Shown: positions 53,832 to 64,000 of the stretch, in pieces
Position numbering within the stretch: the first letter of the stretch is position 1
How the letters are laid out: the number at the start of each line of letters is the position of its first letter
Assembly (NCBI GenBank): GCA_024583055.1
Contig: CP102145.1
Span: 124,001-188,000 of the forward strand
From: Streptococcus suis
GTDB taxonomy: Bacteria > Bacillota > Bacilli > Lactobacillales > Streptococcaceae
Direction: 5' to 3'
DNA length: 64,000 bases
The notes under the pieces: model-generated
Databases searched by the model: none
What the model was told of the DNA's origin: nothing
What the model saw: only the letters and a program-made list of their open reading frames with translations
Translations under genes and position numbers: made by a program

Positions 53832-54803
53832 ATGAAATTAGTAAAAAAATTGACAAGTGTAACCTTGGTGGGTGCAGGCTTGTTGGCTTTGGCAGCTTGT
53901 TCATCTGGCTTGGAGGAAAAATCGACAGAAGGTGCCGTTAAGGTTGGTGTCCTTCAGTACATGGAACATGAATCTTTGACGGCGGCACGCGAAGGATTTG
54001 TAGCAGAACTGGCTGATAATGGCTACAAAGAGGGTGACAAATTGGTCTTGGATTACCAAAATGCTCAGGGTGATCAGGCCAACTTGCAAACTATTTCAGA
54101 GCAATTGATTGACGGTAATGACCTTGTCTTGGCCATTGCAACACCGGCAGCGCAAAGTTTGGCAACGGTATCGACTGAAACACCGATTTTATTTACTGCG
54201 GTGACGGATCCGATTTCAGCAGACTTGGTGGAAAGCCTTGAAAAGCCGGGTGGCTTGTTGACAGGTACTTCTGATCAGGCTCCAATTGATAAACAGGTTG
54301 AATTGTTGGGCCAAGCAGTTCCCGATGCTAAAACAGTCGGTATTCTGTATACGACGAGCGAACGCAATTCGGAAGTCCAAGTAGAACAAGCTGAGAAATT
54401 GCTCAAGGAGGCTGGCTACAAGGTTGTACTGAAAGGAATTACCAGCTCCAACGAAGTACAAGATGCGACAACGAGCTTGATGAAGGATGTGGATGCTGTA
54501 TTTGTGCCAACGGACAATACTGTTGCTGCGACCATGTCTATGATTGGTGAATTGTCAGCTGAACACAAGGTTCCAGTTATCGGTGGTTCAACAGACATGG
54601 TTGACCAAGGTGGTCTTTTGACATACGGTACCAACTATGAGGCGCTTGGACGTCAGACAGCCAAAATGGCCATTAAGATTATCGAAGGCGAGAAAGTTAC
54701 CGAGGTTCCTGTAGAATATCCAGAAGCGGTCAATCTTCATGTCAATGAAGAAATGGCGCAAAAACTGGGAATTAACACCTCAAAACTATCCGTTTCTGAG
54801 TAA
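53832..54803 (+). CDS. TrpX-type ABC substrate-binding lipoprotein 2
   Basis: A 323-residue paralogue of the preceding protein, with lipobox LAAC near residue 23. The core is alike (VGVLQYMEHESLTAAREGF, AQGDQANLQTI, FTAVTDPISADLV, VPTDNTVAATMSMIGE). The pair arose by duplication and could broaden the substrate range, with each binding a different aromatic amino acid (inference). Its ribosome-binding site is weak (GGGAAGAGAG). Confidence 0.9.
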   Translation: MKLVKKLTSVTLVGAGLLALAACSSGLEEKSTEGAVKVGVLQYMEHESLTAAREGFVAELADNGYKEGDKLVLDYQNAQGDQANLQTISEQLIDGNDLVLAIATPAAQSLATVSTETPILFTAVTDPISADLVESLEKPGGLLTGTSDQAPIDKQVELLGQAVPDAKTVGILYTTSERNSEVQVEQAEKLLKEAGYKVVLKGITSSNEVQDATTSLMKDVDAVFVPTDNTVAATMSMIGELSAEHKVPVIGGSTDMVDQGGLLTYGTNYEALGRQTAKMAIKIIEGEKVTEVPVEYPEAVNLHVNEEMAQKLGINTSKLSVSE

Positions 54804-54808
54804 AAAAT

Positions 54809-54982
54809 GGGAGCATGACAGGACCTAGCATCGCTAGTCCGTTGTCATGCCCCCGCACAGTTGATTAGGGCAGGTTCGGAGCGCAAATCGCAAGTTGTTA
54901 TGGCTTGCTAAGCAATCCTTATCTCCAACCTTTCACAGTTCCCCAAACTGTGAAAGCCAATCAACCACTGCGCTGAGATGTT
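54809..54982. repeat. Composite intergenic repeat, copy 2 (inverted)
   Basis: Starts GGGAGCATGACA and forms a strong hairpin with TGTCATGCCCCC (inner GGAC/GTCC). It then has GGTTCGGAGCGCAAA, CCAACCTTTCACAGTTCC, CAAACTGTGAAAG and AATCAACCACTGCGCTGAGA. These are the reverse complement of modules in the copies at 2876-3111 and 56809-56943. It lies between the second binding-protein gene and the permease gene of one operon. Confidence 0.65.
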
Positions 54983-55041
54983 GTATGAATAGAAGTGGGT
55001 GCTCAGCGCTTATTTAACATGAAACTTTTAAGGAGAAAAAT

Positions 55042-55935
55042 GTGGATATAATTTTATCAAGTATATCGCAAGGGCTACTGTGGTCCATTATGGCGATAGG
55101 TGTTTACTTGACGTTTAGAATTTTAGATATTGCTGATTTGACGGCAGAAGGTGCCTATCCTCTGGGCGCTGCAGTTTGTGCGACAGGGATTGTCAATGGG
55201 CTAAATCCTCTTGTATCGACCTTCCTTGCCTTGTTTGCGGGTATGATTGCAGGCTTGGTTTCTGGACTCTTGCATACTAAAATGAAAATTCCAGCCCTGT
55301 TGACAGGTATCGTGACCTTGACAGGTTTGTATTCGATTAACCTGAAAATCCTCGGCAAAGCCAACGTTGCTCTCTTGAAACAAGTGACCTTGGTGACGCA
55401 ATTGCAGGACTTAGGCTTGTCTAAGATAAATGCGGTTCTCTTGATTGGTGCGGTCTTTGTTATGGCAGTCATTCTGCTGTTGACGCTCTTGTTCAACACT
55501 CAAATTGGTCTGGCCATTCGTTCGACAGGGGACAATATTCCCATGAGTGAAGCCAACGGTATCAATGTGGACAAGATGAAGATTTACGGATACATGTTGT
55601 CCAATGGTCTGATAGCTCTCTGTGGTGCGCTTTTGACCCAAAACAATGGCTATGCGGATTTGAACTCTGGAACAGGAACCATTGTTATCGGATTGGCATC
55701 GGTGATTATCGCAGAAGTTGTTTTGCGGAACTTGCGTTTGGGATGGCGTCTGGCATCTGTGGCTCTGGGTTCGGTTATCTATCGCTTGATTATCCTTGCA
55801 ATTTTGGAAATTCCGGGCATGGATGCGGACCTTGTCAAACTCTTCTCAGCGATTTTGTTGGCAGTTGTCCTGTATGTGCCAGAATTGCAGAAGAAGCTCA
55901 ATATTCGCCGTCCAAAATTAAACGGAACTGCATAG
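55042..55935 (+). CDS. TrpY-type ABC transporter permease
   Basis: A 297-residue membrane protein with about eight hydrophobic segments, beginning MDIILSSISQGLLWSIMAIG. It belongs to the branched-chain-like permease clan (COG4120). The segment GLAIRSTGDNIPMSEANGINVDKMKI is the loop facing the ATPase. The start codon is GTG with AAGGAG upstream. It works with the two upstream binding proteins and the downstream ATPase. Confidence 0.9.
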   Translation: MDIILSSISQGLLWSIMAIGVYLTFRILDIADLTAEGAYPLGAAVCATGIVNGLNPLVSTFLALFAGMIAGLVSGLLHTKMKIPALLTGIVTLTGLYSINLKILGKANVALLKQVTLVTQLQDLGLSKINAVLLIGAVFVMAVILLLTLLFNTQIGLAIRSTGDNIPMSEANGINVDKMKIYGYMLSNGLIALCGALLTQNNGYADLNSGTGTIVIGLASVIIAEVVLRNLRLGWRLASVALGSVIYRLIILAILEIPGMDADLVKLFSAILLAVVLYVPELQKKLNIRRPKLNGTA

Positions 55936-55944
55936 GAGGTTCAG

Positions 55945-56745
55945 ATGAGTACAATTTTATCAATACAAAATATTCATAAGACCTTCGAGGCGGGTACAGT
56001 CAATGAGAACCATGTTCTGCGTGGTCTGTCTCTTGATGTTCAAGAAGGTGATTTTATTTCCATTATCGGTGGTAATGGAGCAGGGAAGTCAACGTTCATG
56101 AATTCACTTGCTGGTGCTTTGACGGTGGATTCTGGCGACATTTTGCTGGAAGGCAAGTCCATTAAGCATGTGCCAGCAGCTAAGCGTTCAAAAGACATTA
56201 GTCGTGTTTTCCAAGATCCGAAAATGGGAACTGCTTCTCGTTTGACCATTGAGGAAAATATGGCCATTGCCTACCGTCGTGGATTGTCTCGTGGCCTGGG
56301 TTGGGGTGTCAAAGAAAGTGAACGCGCTATCTTTAAAGAAGCACTCAAAGAACTTGGTCTTGGACTTGAAAACCGGATGAAGGTCGACACGCAATTCCTA
56401 TCGGGTGGTCAACGTCAAGCCTTGACACTCATGATGGCATCGCTGGTTAAGCCCAAAGTCCTACTTTTGGATGAGCATACGGCGGCCCTCGATCCTAAAA
56501 CCAGTGATATGGTGATGGACTTGACCAAGAAAATTGTTGAAGGTCAAAAATTGACAGCCCTCATGATTACCCACAATATGGAAAATGCCATCCAGTACGG
56601 AAATCGTCTGGTCATGCTCCATCGTGGACAGATTGTTGTCGATGTCCAAGGTGAGGAGAAGAAGAACCTGACCGTGCAGCACCTCATGGACCTCTTCTAT
56701 AAAAACAGCGGTGAAAAGATTGCTGCCGACGAAATGATTTTGTAA
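55945..56745 (+). CDS. TrpZ-type ABC transporter ATP-binding protein
   Basis: A 266-residue ATPase with Walker A GGNGAGKST, signature LSGGQRQALTLMMAS and a Walker B of LLLDEHTAALD. The histidine in place of the usual proline after DE occurs in this COG1101 subfamily. It energises the aromatic-type importer. It lies nine bases after the permease stop, with AGGAGG between. The operon ends at a strong hairpin at 56752-56790. Confidence 0.92.
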   Translation: MSTILSIQNIHKTFEAGTVNENHVLRGLSLDVQEGDFISIIGGNGAGKSTFMNSLAGALTVDSGDILLEGKSIKHVPAAKRSKDISRVFQDPKMGTASRLTIEENMAIAYRRGLSRGLGWGVKESERAIFKEALKELGLGLENRMKVDTQFLSGGQRQALTLMMASLVKPKVLLLDEHTAALDPKTSDMVMDLTKKIVEGQKLTALMITHNMENAIQYGNRLVMLHRGQIVVDVQGEEKKNLTVQHLMDLFYKNSGEKIAADEMIL

Positions 56746-56751
56746 AGACAG

Positions 56752-56790
56752 AAAAATGAGGTTGGGCATAAAGTCCAACCTCATTTTTTT
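56752..56790 (+). terminator. Terminator of the aromatic ABC operon
   Basis: AAAAATGAGGTTGG (56752-56765) and CCAACCTCATTTTT (56775-56788). Confidence 0.95.
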
Positions 56791-56808
56791 GATTAGCAAA
56801 AACATATT

Positions 56809-56943
56809 GACGCAGTGGTTGATTTGCTTTCACAGTTCTCCAAACTGTGAAAGGTTGGAAATAATGGTTGCGTAGCAAACCACATTTCGTTCGCGTTTGA
56901 CGCTCCGAACCAGGCCTAATCAACTGTTCGTCTTCCCGCTCCC
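56809..56943. repeat. Composite intergenic repeat, copy 3
   Basis: Starts CGCAGTGGTTGATTT, then CTTTCACAGTTC/AAACTGTGAAAGGTTGG as a stem, TTCGTTCGCGTTTGACGCTC with CGAACCA, GCCTAATCAACTG and CCCGCTCCC. It lies between the convergent ABC and aro operons, in the same orientation as copy 1. Confidence 0.65.
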
Positions 56944-56948
56944 ATTTT

Positions 56949-58016
56949 TTAGTTTCTCAGAAATTCTTTCATTTCTTCAATGGGGATTTGGTGAATGGCT
57001 GCCTGTCCTAATGTTGGGACAATAACCAGCTTGATGGATTTGCCACGAGCTTTCTTGTCGCGAGTCAAGGCTGCGTAGAGCTCGTCACTGTTCCAAGGTT
57101 GATGGCTGGTCGGCAGTCCAAATTTTTGGCACATAGCGATAATTTGGTCGGTAATGCCAGCAGGCATGAGGCCTTTTTCTTCAGCAACGCGCGATAGCTG
57201 GACCATTCCGATAGCAACAGCCTCGCCGTGCATGACTTGACCGTAACCAGCAGTAGCTTCGATAGCGTGACCAATGGTATGACCAAAGTTCAGATAGAGG
57301 CGGACGCCATTATCCAATTCATCCTCGACAACGACCTTGCGCTTAACGTTACAAGAACGGTAGATGATGGTTTCAGCATTGGCCAAAATACTCTCGGTAG
57401 AACCATCCATGTCTGACAAGAGGTCCCAGAGTTCGACATCATCAATCAAACCGTATTTGACAACCTCACCCATGCCTTCAATCAATTCACGTTTGCCCAA
57501 GGTTTCTAGGGTGTTAGGGTCAATGAGAACGCCATCAGGTTGGCAGAAGGTACCGACCATGTTTTTGGCAAAGGGAGTGTTGACACCCGTTTTGCCCCCG
57601 ATAGACGAATCAACCTGAGCGGTCAGGCTAGTTGGGACTTGGAGGAAATGAATGCCCCGCATATAGGTTGAGGCCACAAAGCCAGCCAAATCACCTACGA
57701 CACCGCCACCAAGGGCTAAGATGCCGTCACTTCGGGTCATGCCTTCTTGAACAAGAAACTCATAGGCTTGGTTGACCGTGTCCAGATTTTTGGATGCTTC
57801 ACCTTCTGGAAAGGCAAATGTGATGGTTTCAAAACCAGCTTTTTCAAGACTAGCTCTGGCCGTTTCCAGATAGAGTGAGGCAACATGGTCATCCGTAATA
57901 ATCGCAATTTTTTGTGGCTTCCAGAGTGAGCTTGCCCAAGCACCGACCTGCGCTAAGCTTCCTTTTTCGATGAGAATATCGTAGGGATTTTGGGGAAGAT
58001 TGACAGTTAGTTTCAT
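56949..58016 (-). CDS. aroB: 3-Dehydroquinate synthase
   Basis: A 355-residue NAD- and zinc-dependent enzyme that cyclises DAHP, the second shikimate step. Motifs are [43 protein letters not shown] and HGEAVAIGM, supplying the zinc ligands. It is last in the leftward aro operon, 12 bases after aroE. Confidence 0.95.
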   Translation of the reverse strand: MKLTVNLPQNPYDILIEKGSLAQVGAWASSLWKPQKIAIITDDHVASLYLETARASLEKAGFETITFAFPEGEASKNLDTVNQAYEFLVQEGMTRSDGILALGGGVVGDLAGFVASTYMRGIHFLQVPTSLTAQVDSSIGGKTGVNTPFAKNMVGTFCQPDGVLIDPNTLETLGKRELIEGMGEVVKYGLIDDVELWDLLSDMDGSTESILANAETIIYRSCNVKRKVVVEDELDNGVRLYLNFGHTIGHAIEATAGYGQVMHGEAVAIGMVQLSRVAEEKGLMPAGITDQIIAMCQKFGLPTSHQPWNSDELYAALTRDKKARGKSIKLVIVPTLGQAAIHQIPIEEMKEFLRN

Positions 58017-58028
58017 GCTGTGTCCTCT

Positions 58029-58898
58029 CTAGTTGATGTCATATTTTTCGACTAATTGTTTCCAAATCAAGTCCGTCGGCATTTCTTTGCCTGTCCAAGA
58101 CTCAAAAGCCTCAGCAGCTTGAAAGAGTAACATACCTAGACCATTGATGCTTGGAATGCCTTGTTCCTTGGCGAGTTTGAGTAAGGGCGTCTCAAAAGGT
58201 TGGTAAATCACATCTGCCACTAAACTGTTTTTTGGAAATGCAATGGTTTCCTGAATTGGCAGAGACTGACCATCCATGCCGACGCTGGTTCCGTTGACGA
58301 GCAAGTCAGACTTTGTAACATGCTCCTGAACCAAGTCCTGGTTGTCAATCGGCAATACCTGAATGGAGCAACAGGTTGCTTGGGCAATACGGTCAGCAGT
58401 AGTTTGTGTTCTGTCCAGACTTTGTTGGCGACAGAAAATGCTGATTTCCTTGGCACTGTCCAAAGCAGCTTGGGCAATAATAGCCGTAGAAGCACCGCCT
58501 CCGCCCAGAATGGTGAGACTTTTGTTTGCCACATGGAAATTCAGTTGTTTTTCCAAACTCTTAAAAAATCCGATGCCGTCTGTATTGTGCCCAATCAATT
58601 GGCCATGGCGGTGAATGACCGTATTGACCGCGCCGATTAAGCGAGCAGACTCTGTCAATTCGTCTAGGTAGGGAATAACCGCCTGCTTGTAGGGCATGGA
58701 GAGATTGATACCAAACATGTCGTAGCGCTTAATGTTGTCAAGTGTGACTAGCAGGTCCTGCTCAGCTATTTCCCAAGCGACGTAGACCCCATTGACCCCA
58801 GTTTCTTCAAAGGCAAGATTGTGAATGAAGGGAGAAATGGAGTGTTTAATGGGTTTTGCTACCACAGCAGCCAGACGCGTATAGCCGTCAATCGTCAT
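58029..58898 (-). CDS. aroE: Shikimate dehydrogenase
   Basis: A 289-residue enzyme reducing 3-dehydroshikimate with NADPH. The N-terminal substrate domain has [16 protein letters not shown] and [10 protein letters not shown] with the catalytic lysine. HNTDGIGF and the dinucleotide loop GGGGASTAI follow. It lies 27 bases downstream of a DAHP synthase gene in the leftward operon. Confidence 0.95.
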   Translation of the reverse strand: MTIDGYTRLAAVVAKPIKHSISPFIHNLAFEETGVNGVYVAWEIAEQDLLVTLDNIKRYDMFGINLSMPYKQAVIPYLDELTESARLIGAVNTVIHRHGQLIGHNTDGIGFFKSLEKQLNFHVANKSLTILGGGGASTAIIAQAALDSAKEISIFCRQQSLDRTQTTADRIAQATCCSIQVLPIDNQDLVQEHVTKSDLLVNGTSVGMDGQSLPIQETIAFPKNSLVADVIYQPFETPLLKLAKEQGIPSINGLGMLLFQAAEAFESWTGKEMPTDLIWKQLVEKYDIN

Positions 58899-58925
58899 GT
58901 GAGACCTCCCAAATGTATCAGTAGA

Positions 58926-59951
58926 TTAGAGGGTTTCATGGATTTCACGAATCAGTGCTTCAGTTTTATCCCAACCAAGGCAAGGGTCGGTAATGGATTT
59001 ACCAAAGGTTTCTGGGCTATCCTGACGACCGTCTTCTAAGTAGGATTCAATCATAAAGCCACGAACATACTTGCGAATATCGTCGTTCCAATCGCGGTTA
59101 ATCAGGGTTTGGCGGACGATACGGATTTGTTCCAGATAATTTTTACCAGAATTGTCATGGTTGGTATCGATGACGATAAAAGGATTTTTGAGACCAAAGT
59201 TCTGGTATTGTTTGATAGTTTTTAAGAGAATATCGTAGTAGTAGTTGGGTTCGTTGATGCCTTGTTCTGTGCTAGCACCACGAAGAATCGCATGGGCCAG
59301 CTGATTCCCGTCTGTATCGACTTCCGCATCGCGGTAGATGAAATTCTGCTTGTTTTGTGCCGCATAAATGGCGTTGAACATAACGGTCAGATTGCCAGAA
59401 GTAGGATTTTTCATCCCGGTCGGCATGTCAATACCAGAGGCGACAAAGCGGTGCTCCTGATCTTCGACTGAACGTGCACCGATGGCATGGTAGGACACCA
59501 AGTCCTCAACCAAGGGGAAATTAGCCGAGTAAAGCATTTCATCCGCAGTGGTCAAGCCGGTTTCTGTGATGACACGGTAGTGCAAATTGCGCACGGCTGC
59601 AATACCGTTAATCAAATCAGGTAATTTTGAGGTATCTGGCTGGTGAACCAATCCCTTATAACCTTCGCCATTGGTACGTGGCTTAGCTGTGTAAACCCGC
59701 ATGACCATGAAAATCTTATCTTTGACCTCGTCTTGCAATTTAGACAGACGACGGGCATATTCCAAAACGGCCTCTTCGTTATCCGAAGAACATGGGCCGA
59801 TGACCAGTAAGAGGCGGTCATCCTCACCTCGGATGACTTTTTTTAGTTCCTCGTCACGTTTTTCTTTGGCAACTAGGAAGTCTCCTTCTAGTTTAGATAA
59901 TTCTTTAACTTGTTCAATGTTGATGCGAGTGCTGCGCTGATGAATTCCCAT
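58926..59951 (-). CDS. aroG: DAHP synthase 1 (3-deoxy-7-phosphoheptulonate synthase)
   Basis: A 341-residue type I DAHP synthase that joins phosphoenolpyruvate and erythrose 4-phosphate, entering the shikimate pathway. Motifs are VIGPCSSDNEEAVLEYARR, MRVYTAKPRTNGEGYKG and FIVIDTNHDNSGKN. It is a tandem paralogue of the next gene upstream. Paired isoenzymes usually differ in feedback inhibition by phenylalanine or tyrosine, but the inhibitor cannot be read from the sequence. The symbol is by convention. Confidence 0.93.
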   Translation of the reverse strand: MGIHQRSTRINIEQVKELSKLEGDFLVAKEKRDEELKKVIRGEDDRLLLVIGPCSSDNEEAVLEYARRLSKLQDEVKDKIFMVMRVYTAKPRTNGEGYKGLVHQPDTSKLPDLINGIAAVRNLHYRVITETGLTTADEMLYSANFPLVEDLVSYHAIGARSVEDQEHRFVASGIDMPTGMKNPTSGNLTVMFNAIYAAQNKQNFIYRDAEVDTDGNQLAHAILRGASTEQGINEPNYYYDILLKTIKQYQNFGLKNPFIVIDTNHDNSGKNYLEQIRIVRQTLINRDWNDDIRKYVRGFMIESYLEDGRQDSPETFGKSITDPCLGWDKTEALIREIHETL

Positions 59952-59969
59952 AGCTTGTTTCCTATCTAT

Positions 59970-60989
59970 TTATCTGTTGTAAATTTTTCGAATGAGTTCC
60001 TCAGTTTTGTCCCAACCAAGGCAAGGGTCGGTAATGGATTTTCCGTAGACTTCGGCGTTGTCCTGACGTCCATCTTCCAGATAGGACTCAATCATGAAAC
60101 CACGGACATAGTCACGGATTTCTTGGTTCCAATCACGGTTAATCAGGGTTTGACGGACAATGCGGATTTGTTCCAGATAATTTTTACCAGAATTATCGTG
60201 GTTGGTATCAATGATAATAAATGGATTAGCCAAACCGAATTGTTTGTAGAGGTCAATGGTTTCCAAGAGATTATCGTAGTAGTAGTTTGGCAGGTATTTG
60301 CCACTTTCTGTCACTGCACCACGCAGGATAACATGAGCCAGCGGATTTCCAGATGTTTCAACCTCTGTGTTGTTGAAGAGGAAGGACTGCTTTTTCTGAG
60401 CCGCGAAAATACCGTTAAACATGACCTTGAGGTTACCAGATGTAGGGTTTTTCAAGCCAGTTGGCACATCAATTCCAGACGCCACAAAACGGTGTTGCTG
60501 ATTTTCAACCGAACGGGCACCAACGGCAATATAAGATACCAAATCATCAACAAGTGGCAGATTTTCAGGATAAAGCATCTCGTCGGCCGTCGTCAAACCA
60601 GTCTCGGTAATGACACGGTAGTGGAGGTTGCGGACAGCCTTGATACCGTTGATGAGACTAGGTGCTGCATCGGTCTTTGGTTGGTGCATGAGCCCCTTGT
60701 AGCCGTCGCCATTGGTACGAGGCTTAGCCGTGTAGACACGCATGACCATAAAGATTTTGTCCTTGACTTCTTCTTGAAGCTTGGCTAAACGATGAGCATA
60801 GTCTAAAACAGCCTCTTCATTGTCAGAAGAGCAAGGTCCGACGACCAAGAGCAGACGGTCGTCCTCGCCTTTTAAAATAGCCTCTAACTCACGGTCGCGC
60901 GCTCCTTTTTTGTCTAAGGTTTCTGGGGATAATTTTGAATGGTCTCTTACATCCTGAATATCAATTTTTTCGCTAATTGGTGTAAACAC
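59970..60989 (-). CDS. aroF: DAHP synthase 2
   Basis: A 339-residue type I DAHP synthase, paralogous to the preceding one (VVGPCSSDNEEAVLDYAHR, MRVYTAKPRTNGDGYKG, FIIIDTNHDNSGKN). The start is GTG 60989, with AAGGAGAT upstream; the frame runs open another 96 codons into the promoter region and over the divergent aroA start. It opens the leftward operon aroF-aroG-aroE-aroB. The symbol is by convention. Confidence 0.93.
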   Translation of the reverse strand: MFTPISEKIDIQDVRDHSKLSPETLDKKGARDRELEAILKGEDDRLLLVVGPCSSDNEEAVLDYAHRLAKLQEEVKDKIFMVMRVYTAKPRTNGDGYKGLMHQPKTDAAPSLINGIKAVRNLHYRVITETGLTTADEMLYPENLPLVDDLVSYIAVGARSVENQQHRFVASGIDVPTGLKNPTSGNLKVMFNGIFAAQKKQSFLFNNTEVETSGNPLAHVILRGAVTESGKYLPNYYYDNLLETIDLYKQFGLANPFIIIDTNHDNSGKNYLEQIRIVRQTLINRDWNQEIRDYVRGFMIESYLEDGRQDNAEVYGKSITDPCLGWDKTEELIRKIYNR

Positions 60990-61023
60990 TAGATAATCTC
61001 CTTGATTGATAAAATTTCTTTTT

Positions 61024-61032
61024 ATTATACCA
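61024..61032 (-). promoter_or_regulatory. Extended -10 promoter of the leftward aro operon
   Basis: On the minus strand TG-G-TATAAT, about 35 bases before the GTG. It is divergent from the aroA promoter. No leader peptide or attenuator was found here. Confidence 0.6.
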
Positions 61033-61161
61033 TGAAAGCAGCTATTATTAAAACCATATCTATGTTTTTCGAAAAATTTACAGTAAATTCTGAAAATTTT
61101 ATCAAATATAGGTATTTTCAAAGATAAAATGGCATAAAAATCTGAAAATATTCTGCAAATG

Positions 61162-61170
61162 TGGTAGAAT
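61162..61170 (+). promoter_or_regulatory. Extended -10 promoter of aroA-aroK-pheA
   Basis: TG-G-TAGAAT, about 27 bases upstream of the aroA ATG. Confidence 0.6.
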
Positions 61171-61188
61171 GAAAGGGAAACTATGTGA

Positions 61189-62478
<1,290 letters not shown>

Positions 62479-62499
62479 GCTTAGTAAGGAGGAGAGAGA

Positions 62500-62991
62500 A
62501 TGCCAATCGTATTACTTGGTTTTATGGGAGTTGGAAAGACCACGACTGCTAAACTCTTGGATATGCCACTCTATGACATGGACCAGATTATTGAGGACCG
62601 GATTGGCATGTCCATTGCGGATTTCTTCCAATCAGAGGGTGAAGATGCCTTTCGCCAGTTGGAAACCCAAGTCTTGGAAGAGTTGATGGACTTGCCCAAT
62701 GATTGCTTGGTTTCAACGGGCGGTGGTGTGGTCAAATCCGCCAAAAACAGGGAGATTTTGCTCAAAAATAAACCCAACAACGTCCTCTTAACCGCCGCCT
62801 TTCCAGTAGCTTATGAGCGGATTAGTCAAGATCATCAGTCGCAACGTCCCTTATTTTTACAGCACAGCCGAGAAGAATTTGAGACCATTTACCAAGAACG
62901 AATGGCTTTATATGAAGGACTAGCTGACCTGGTCATTGACACAGACCAACTCAGTCCGGAACAAGTAGTAAGGAAGATTCTATGCAAGTAG
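62500..62991 (+). CDS. aroK: Shikimate kinase
   Basis: A 163-residue kinase with P-loop GFMGVGKTT, DMDQIIEDRIGMSIADFF, EDAFRQLE and STGGGVVK. It phosphorylates shikimate, the step before EPSP synthase. Its last ten bases overlap the start of pheA, so translation is coupled. Confidence 0.94.
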   Translation: MPIVLLGFMGVGKTTTAKLLDMPLYDMDQIIEDRIGMSIADFFQSEGEDAFRQLETQVLEELMDLPNDCLVSTGGGVVKSAKNREILLKNKPNNVLLTAAFPVAYERISQDHQSQRPLFLQHSREEFETIYQERMALYEGLADLVIDTDQLSPEQVVRKILCK

Positions 62992-63806
62992 CTTATTTGG
63001 GCCCGCGGGGGTCCTTTACTCACCAAGTTGCCCAGCAGGCCTTTCCGGAGGCGGATTTGCAGGCTTTTGGCACCATTACGGAGGTCGTCAAGGCCTATGA
63101 GACTGGCTTGGTGACCTATTCGGTCATTCCGGTTGAGAATTCGATTGAAGGTAGTGTTCACGAGACCATTGACTACCTTTTTCATCAGGCGGAAATCCAT
63201 GCGGTGGCAGAAGTGGTTCAGCCCATTGCCCAGCAATTGTTAGCGACGGCACCTCATAAGGAAATCGAGGTCATTTATTCACATCCACAGGCCATTGCGC
63301 AGGGGAAAAAATATGTTCAGAAGCATTTTCCGAAGGCTCGTTTGGAGTTGACAGCAAGCACTGCCTACGCAGCCCGATTTGTAGCGGAGCATGCGAATCA
63401 GCCTTTTGCGGCTATTGCACCGCACGCTGCGGCTGAAGAGTACGGCCTGCAGGTCATTGCCCAAGACATCCAAGAAATCGCGGAGAATTTTACTCGTTTT
63501 TGGATTTTGGGACATACTGCGCCTGAATTGGGATTGCGGAAAACAGATCGGAAGGTTTCTTTGGCCCTGACGCTGCCTGATAATCTGCCAGGTGCCCTCT
63601 ATAAGGCTATGTCGGTCTTTTCGTGGAGAGGAATCGGTTTGACCAAGATTGAAAGTCGGCCGCTGAAAACGGCGCTGGGTGAGTATTTCTTTATTTTGGA
63701 TATTGAGAATAATTCAGATAAATTAGTTGGCTATTCATTGGAGGAATTGAAAAGTTTAGGGATTTTTTATAAGATTTTAGGAAATTATAAGGTTTATAGT
63801 GTGTAA
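62982..63806 (+). CDS. pheA: Prephenate dehydratase
   Basis: A 274-residue enzyme of phenylalanine synthesis. The catalytic domain has LGPRGSFTHQVA, VENSIEGSVHETID and NFTRFWILG (the Thr-Arg-Phe motif). A C-terminal ACT domain (GALYKAMSVFSWRGIGLTKIESRP, in parts) gives feedback control by phenylalanine. There is no chorismate mutase domain. Confidence 0.95.
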   Translation: MQVAYLGPRGSFTHQVAQQAFPEADLQAFGTITEVVKAYETGLVTYSVIPVENSIEGSVHETIDYLFHQAEIHAVAEVVQPIAQQLLATAPHKEIEVIYSHPQAIAQGKKYVQKHFPKARLELTASTAYAARFVAEHANQPFAAIAPHAAAEEYGLQVIAQDIQEIAENFTRFWILGHTAPELGLRKTDRKVSLALTLPDNLPGALYKAMSVFSWRGIGLTKIESRPLKTALGEYFFILDIENNSDKLVGYSLEELKSLGIFYKILGNYKVYSV

Positions 63807-63827
63807 TAATCTTAGAAAGGAGTGAAT

Positions 63828-64000
63828 ATGGCGAAACATCCCTTATCACATCATGAAGAGCTACGCTTGGACTACTTGCGTAAAAATATTCACTACTTAA
63901 ATGAGAAGGAAAAGACGGAGCTGGATTACTTAGAGTATCTTGAAAAGGGTGAGGAGCGAGTCATTGCGCCTTCGCCACTTGAGGAGGAGGCTTCTAATCT
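63828..64000 (+). CDS. LCP (LytR-CpsA-Psr)-family protein, N-terminal part
   Basis: ATG 63828 has AGAAAGGAG upstream. The visible 57 residues are cytoplasmic: highly charged, with ELRLDYLRKNIHYLNEKEKTELDYLEYLEKGEE (in parts). The membrane segment and LCP domain would lie past the window end. Assignment rests on position: an LCP gene follows pheA in streptococci, and such N-terminal extensions occur. It would attach wall polymers to peptidoglycan. Confidence 0.55.
   Translation, partial: MAKHPLSHHEELRLDYLRKNIHYLNEKEKTELDYLEYLEKGEERVIAPSPLEEEASN

Noticed and set aside
59910..60788. A 292-residue reading frame on the plus strand
   Set aside because: It is antisense to the second DAHP synthase, whose family motifs are unmistakable.

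Overview
The window looks like a low-GC Gram-positive chromosome, almost certainly Streptococcus and most probably Streptococcus suis. The evidence is the vicRKX locus, a streptococcal-type PBP2B followed by recR-ddl-murF, an obg gene, paired DAHP synthases, and an aroA-aroK-pheA-LCP run of the kind found in streptococci. Residue numbering of PBP2B from its GTG start also fits the S. suis reference numbering used in beta-lactam studies, as I remember it. No rRNA, tRNA, CRISPR or prophage was seen.

Layout. 1-4.8 kb: the 3' end of a hexapeptide acetyltransferase, a zinc alcohol dehydrogenase, and a leftward polar amino-acid ABC importer operon (ATPase, binding protein, two permeases) split by a composite repeat. 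4.9-7.8 kb: vicR-vicK-vicX. 8.1-16.5 kb: pbp2B, recR, ddl, an OsmC protein with an FtsX-type exporter, murF and a membrane protein. 16.5-23.1 kb: an insertion sequence flanked by a 27-bp direct repeat, prfC, a five-unit hairpin repeat array, a fused ABC exporter and a broken ISL3-family element. 23.3-34.8 kb: lepA, maf and small metabolic genes, a MerR-controlled aldo/keto reductase, a pair of membrane proteins with a shared N-terminal module, and an M15 lipoprotein peptidase. 34.8-35.5 kb: a decayed IS200-like element.

35.5-45.8 kb is an accessory cluster, unusual for a streptococcus. It has a LysR regulator, two GntP-type permeases, and enzymes for CoA activation, acyl-CoA dehydrogenation, hydration, 3-hydroxyacyl-CoA oxidation and thiolysis. 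Together these could take a short organic acid to acetyl-CoA. A second crotonase gene at the end of the cluster has a nonsense codon. 45.8-52.4 kb: an ABC-2 exporter, uvrC (possibly leaderless), obg and small ORFs.

52.5-64 kb is an aromatic amino-acid block. A TrpXYZ-type ABC importer with two binding proteins lies behind a leader that appears to be a classical attenuator: a 20-residue peptide with YFYGYF near its end, two nested hairpins, and mutually exclusive antiterminator and terminator stems. Next come leftward aroB, aroE and two DAHP synthases, then rightward aroA-aroK-pheA and the start of an LCP-family gene. Import and synthesis of aromatic compounds are therefore adjacent.

The strongest candidates for something new are the aromatic leader attenuator, the acyl-CoA cluster, the covarying hairpin array at 19.3-19.9 kb, and short palindromic repeats that have inserted into an insertion sequence. 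PBP2B also appears to be a mosaic allele carrying residues linked to reduced penicillin susceptibility.
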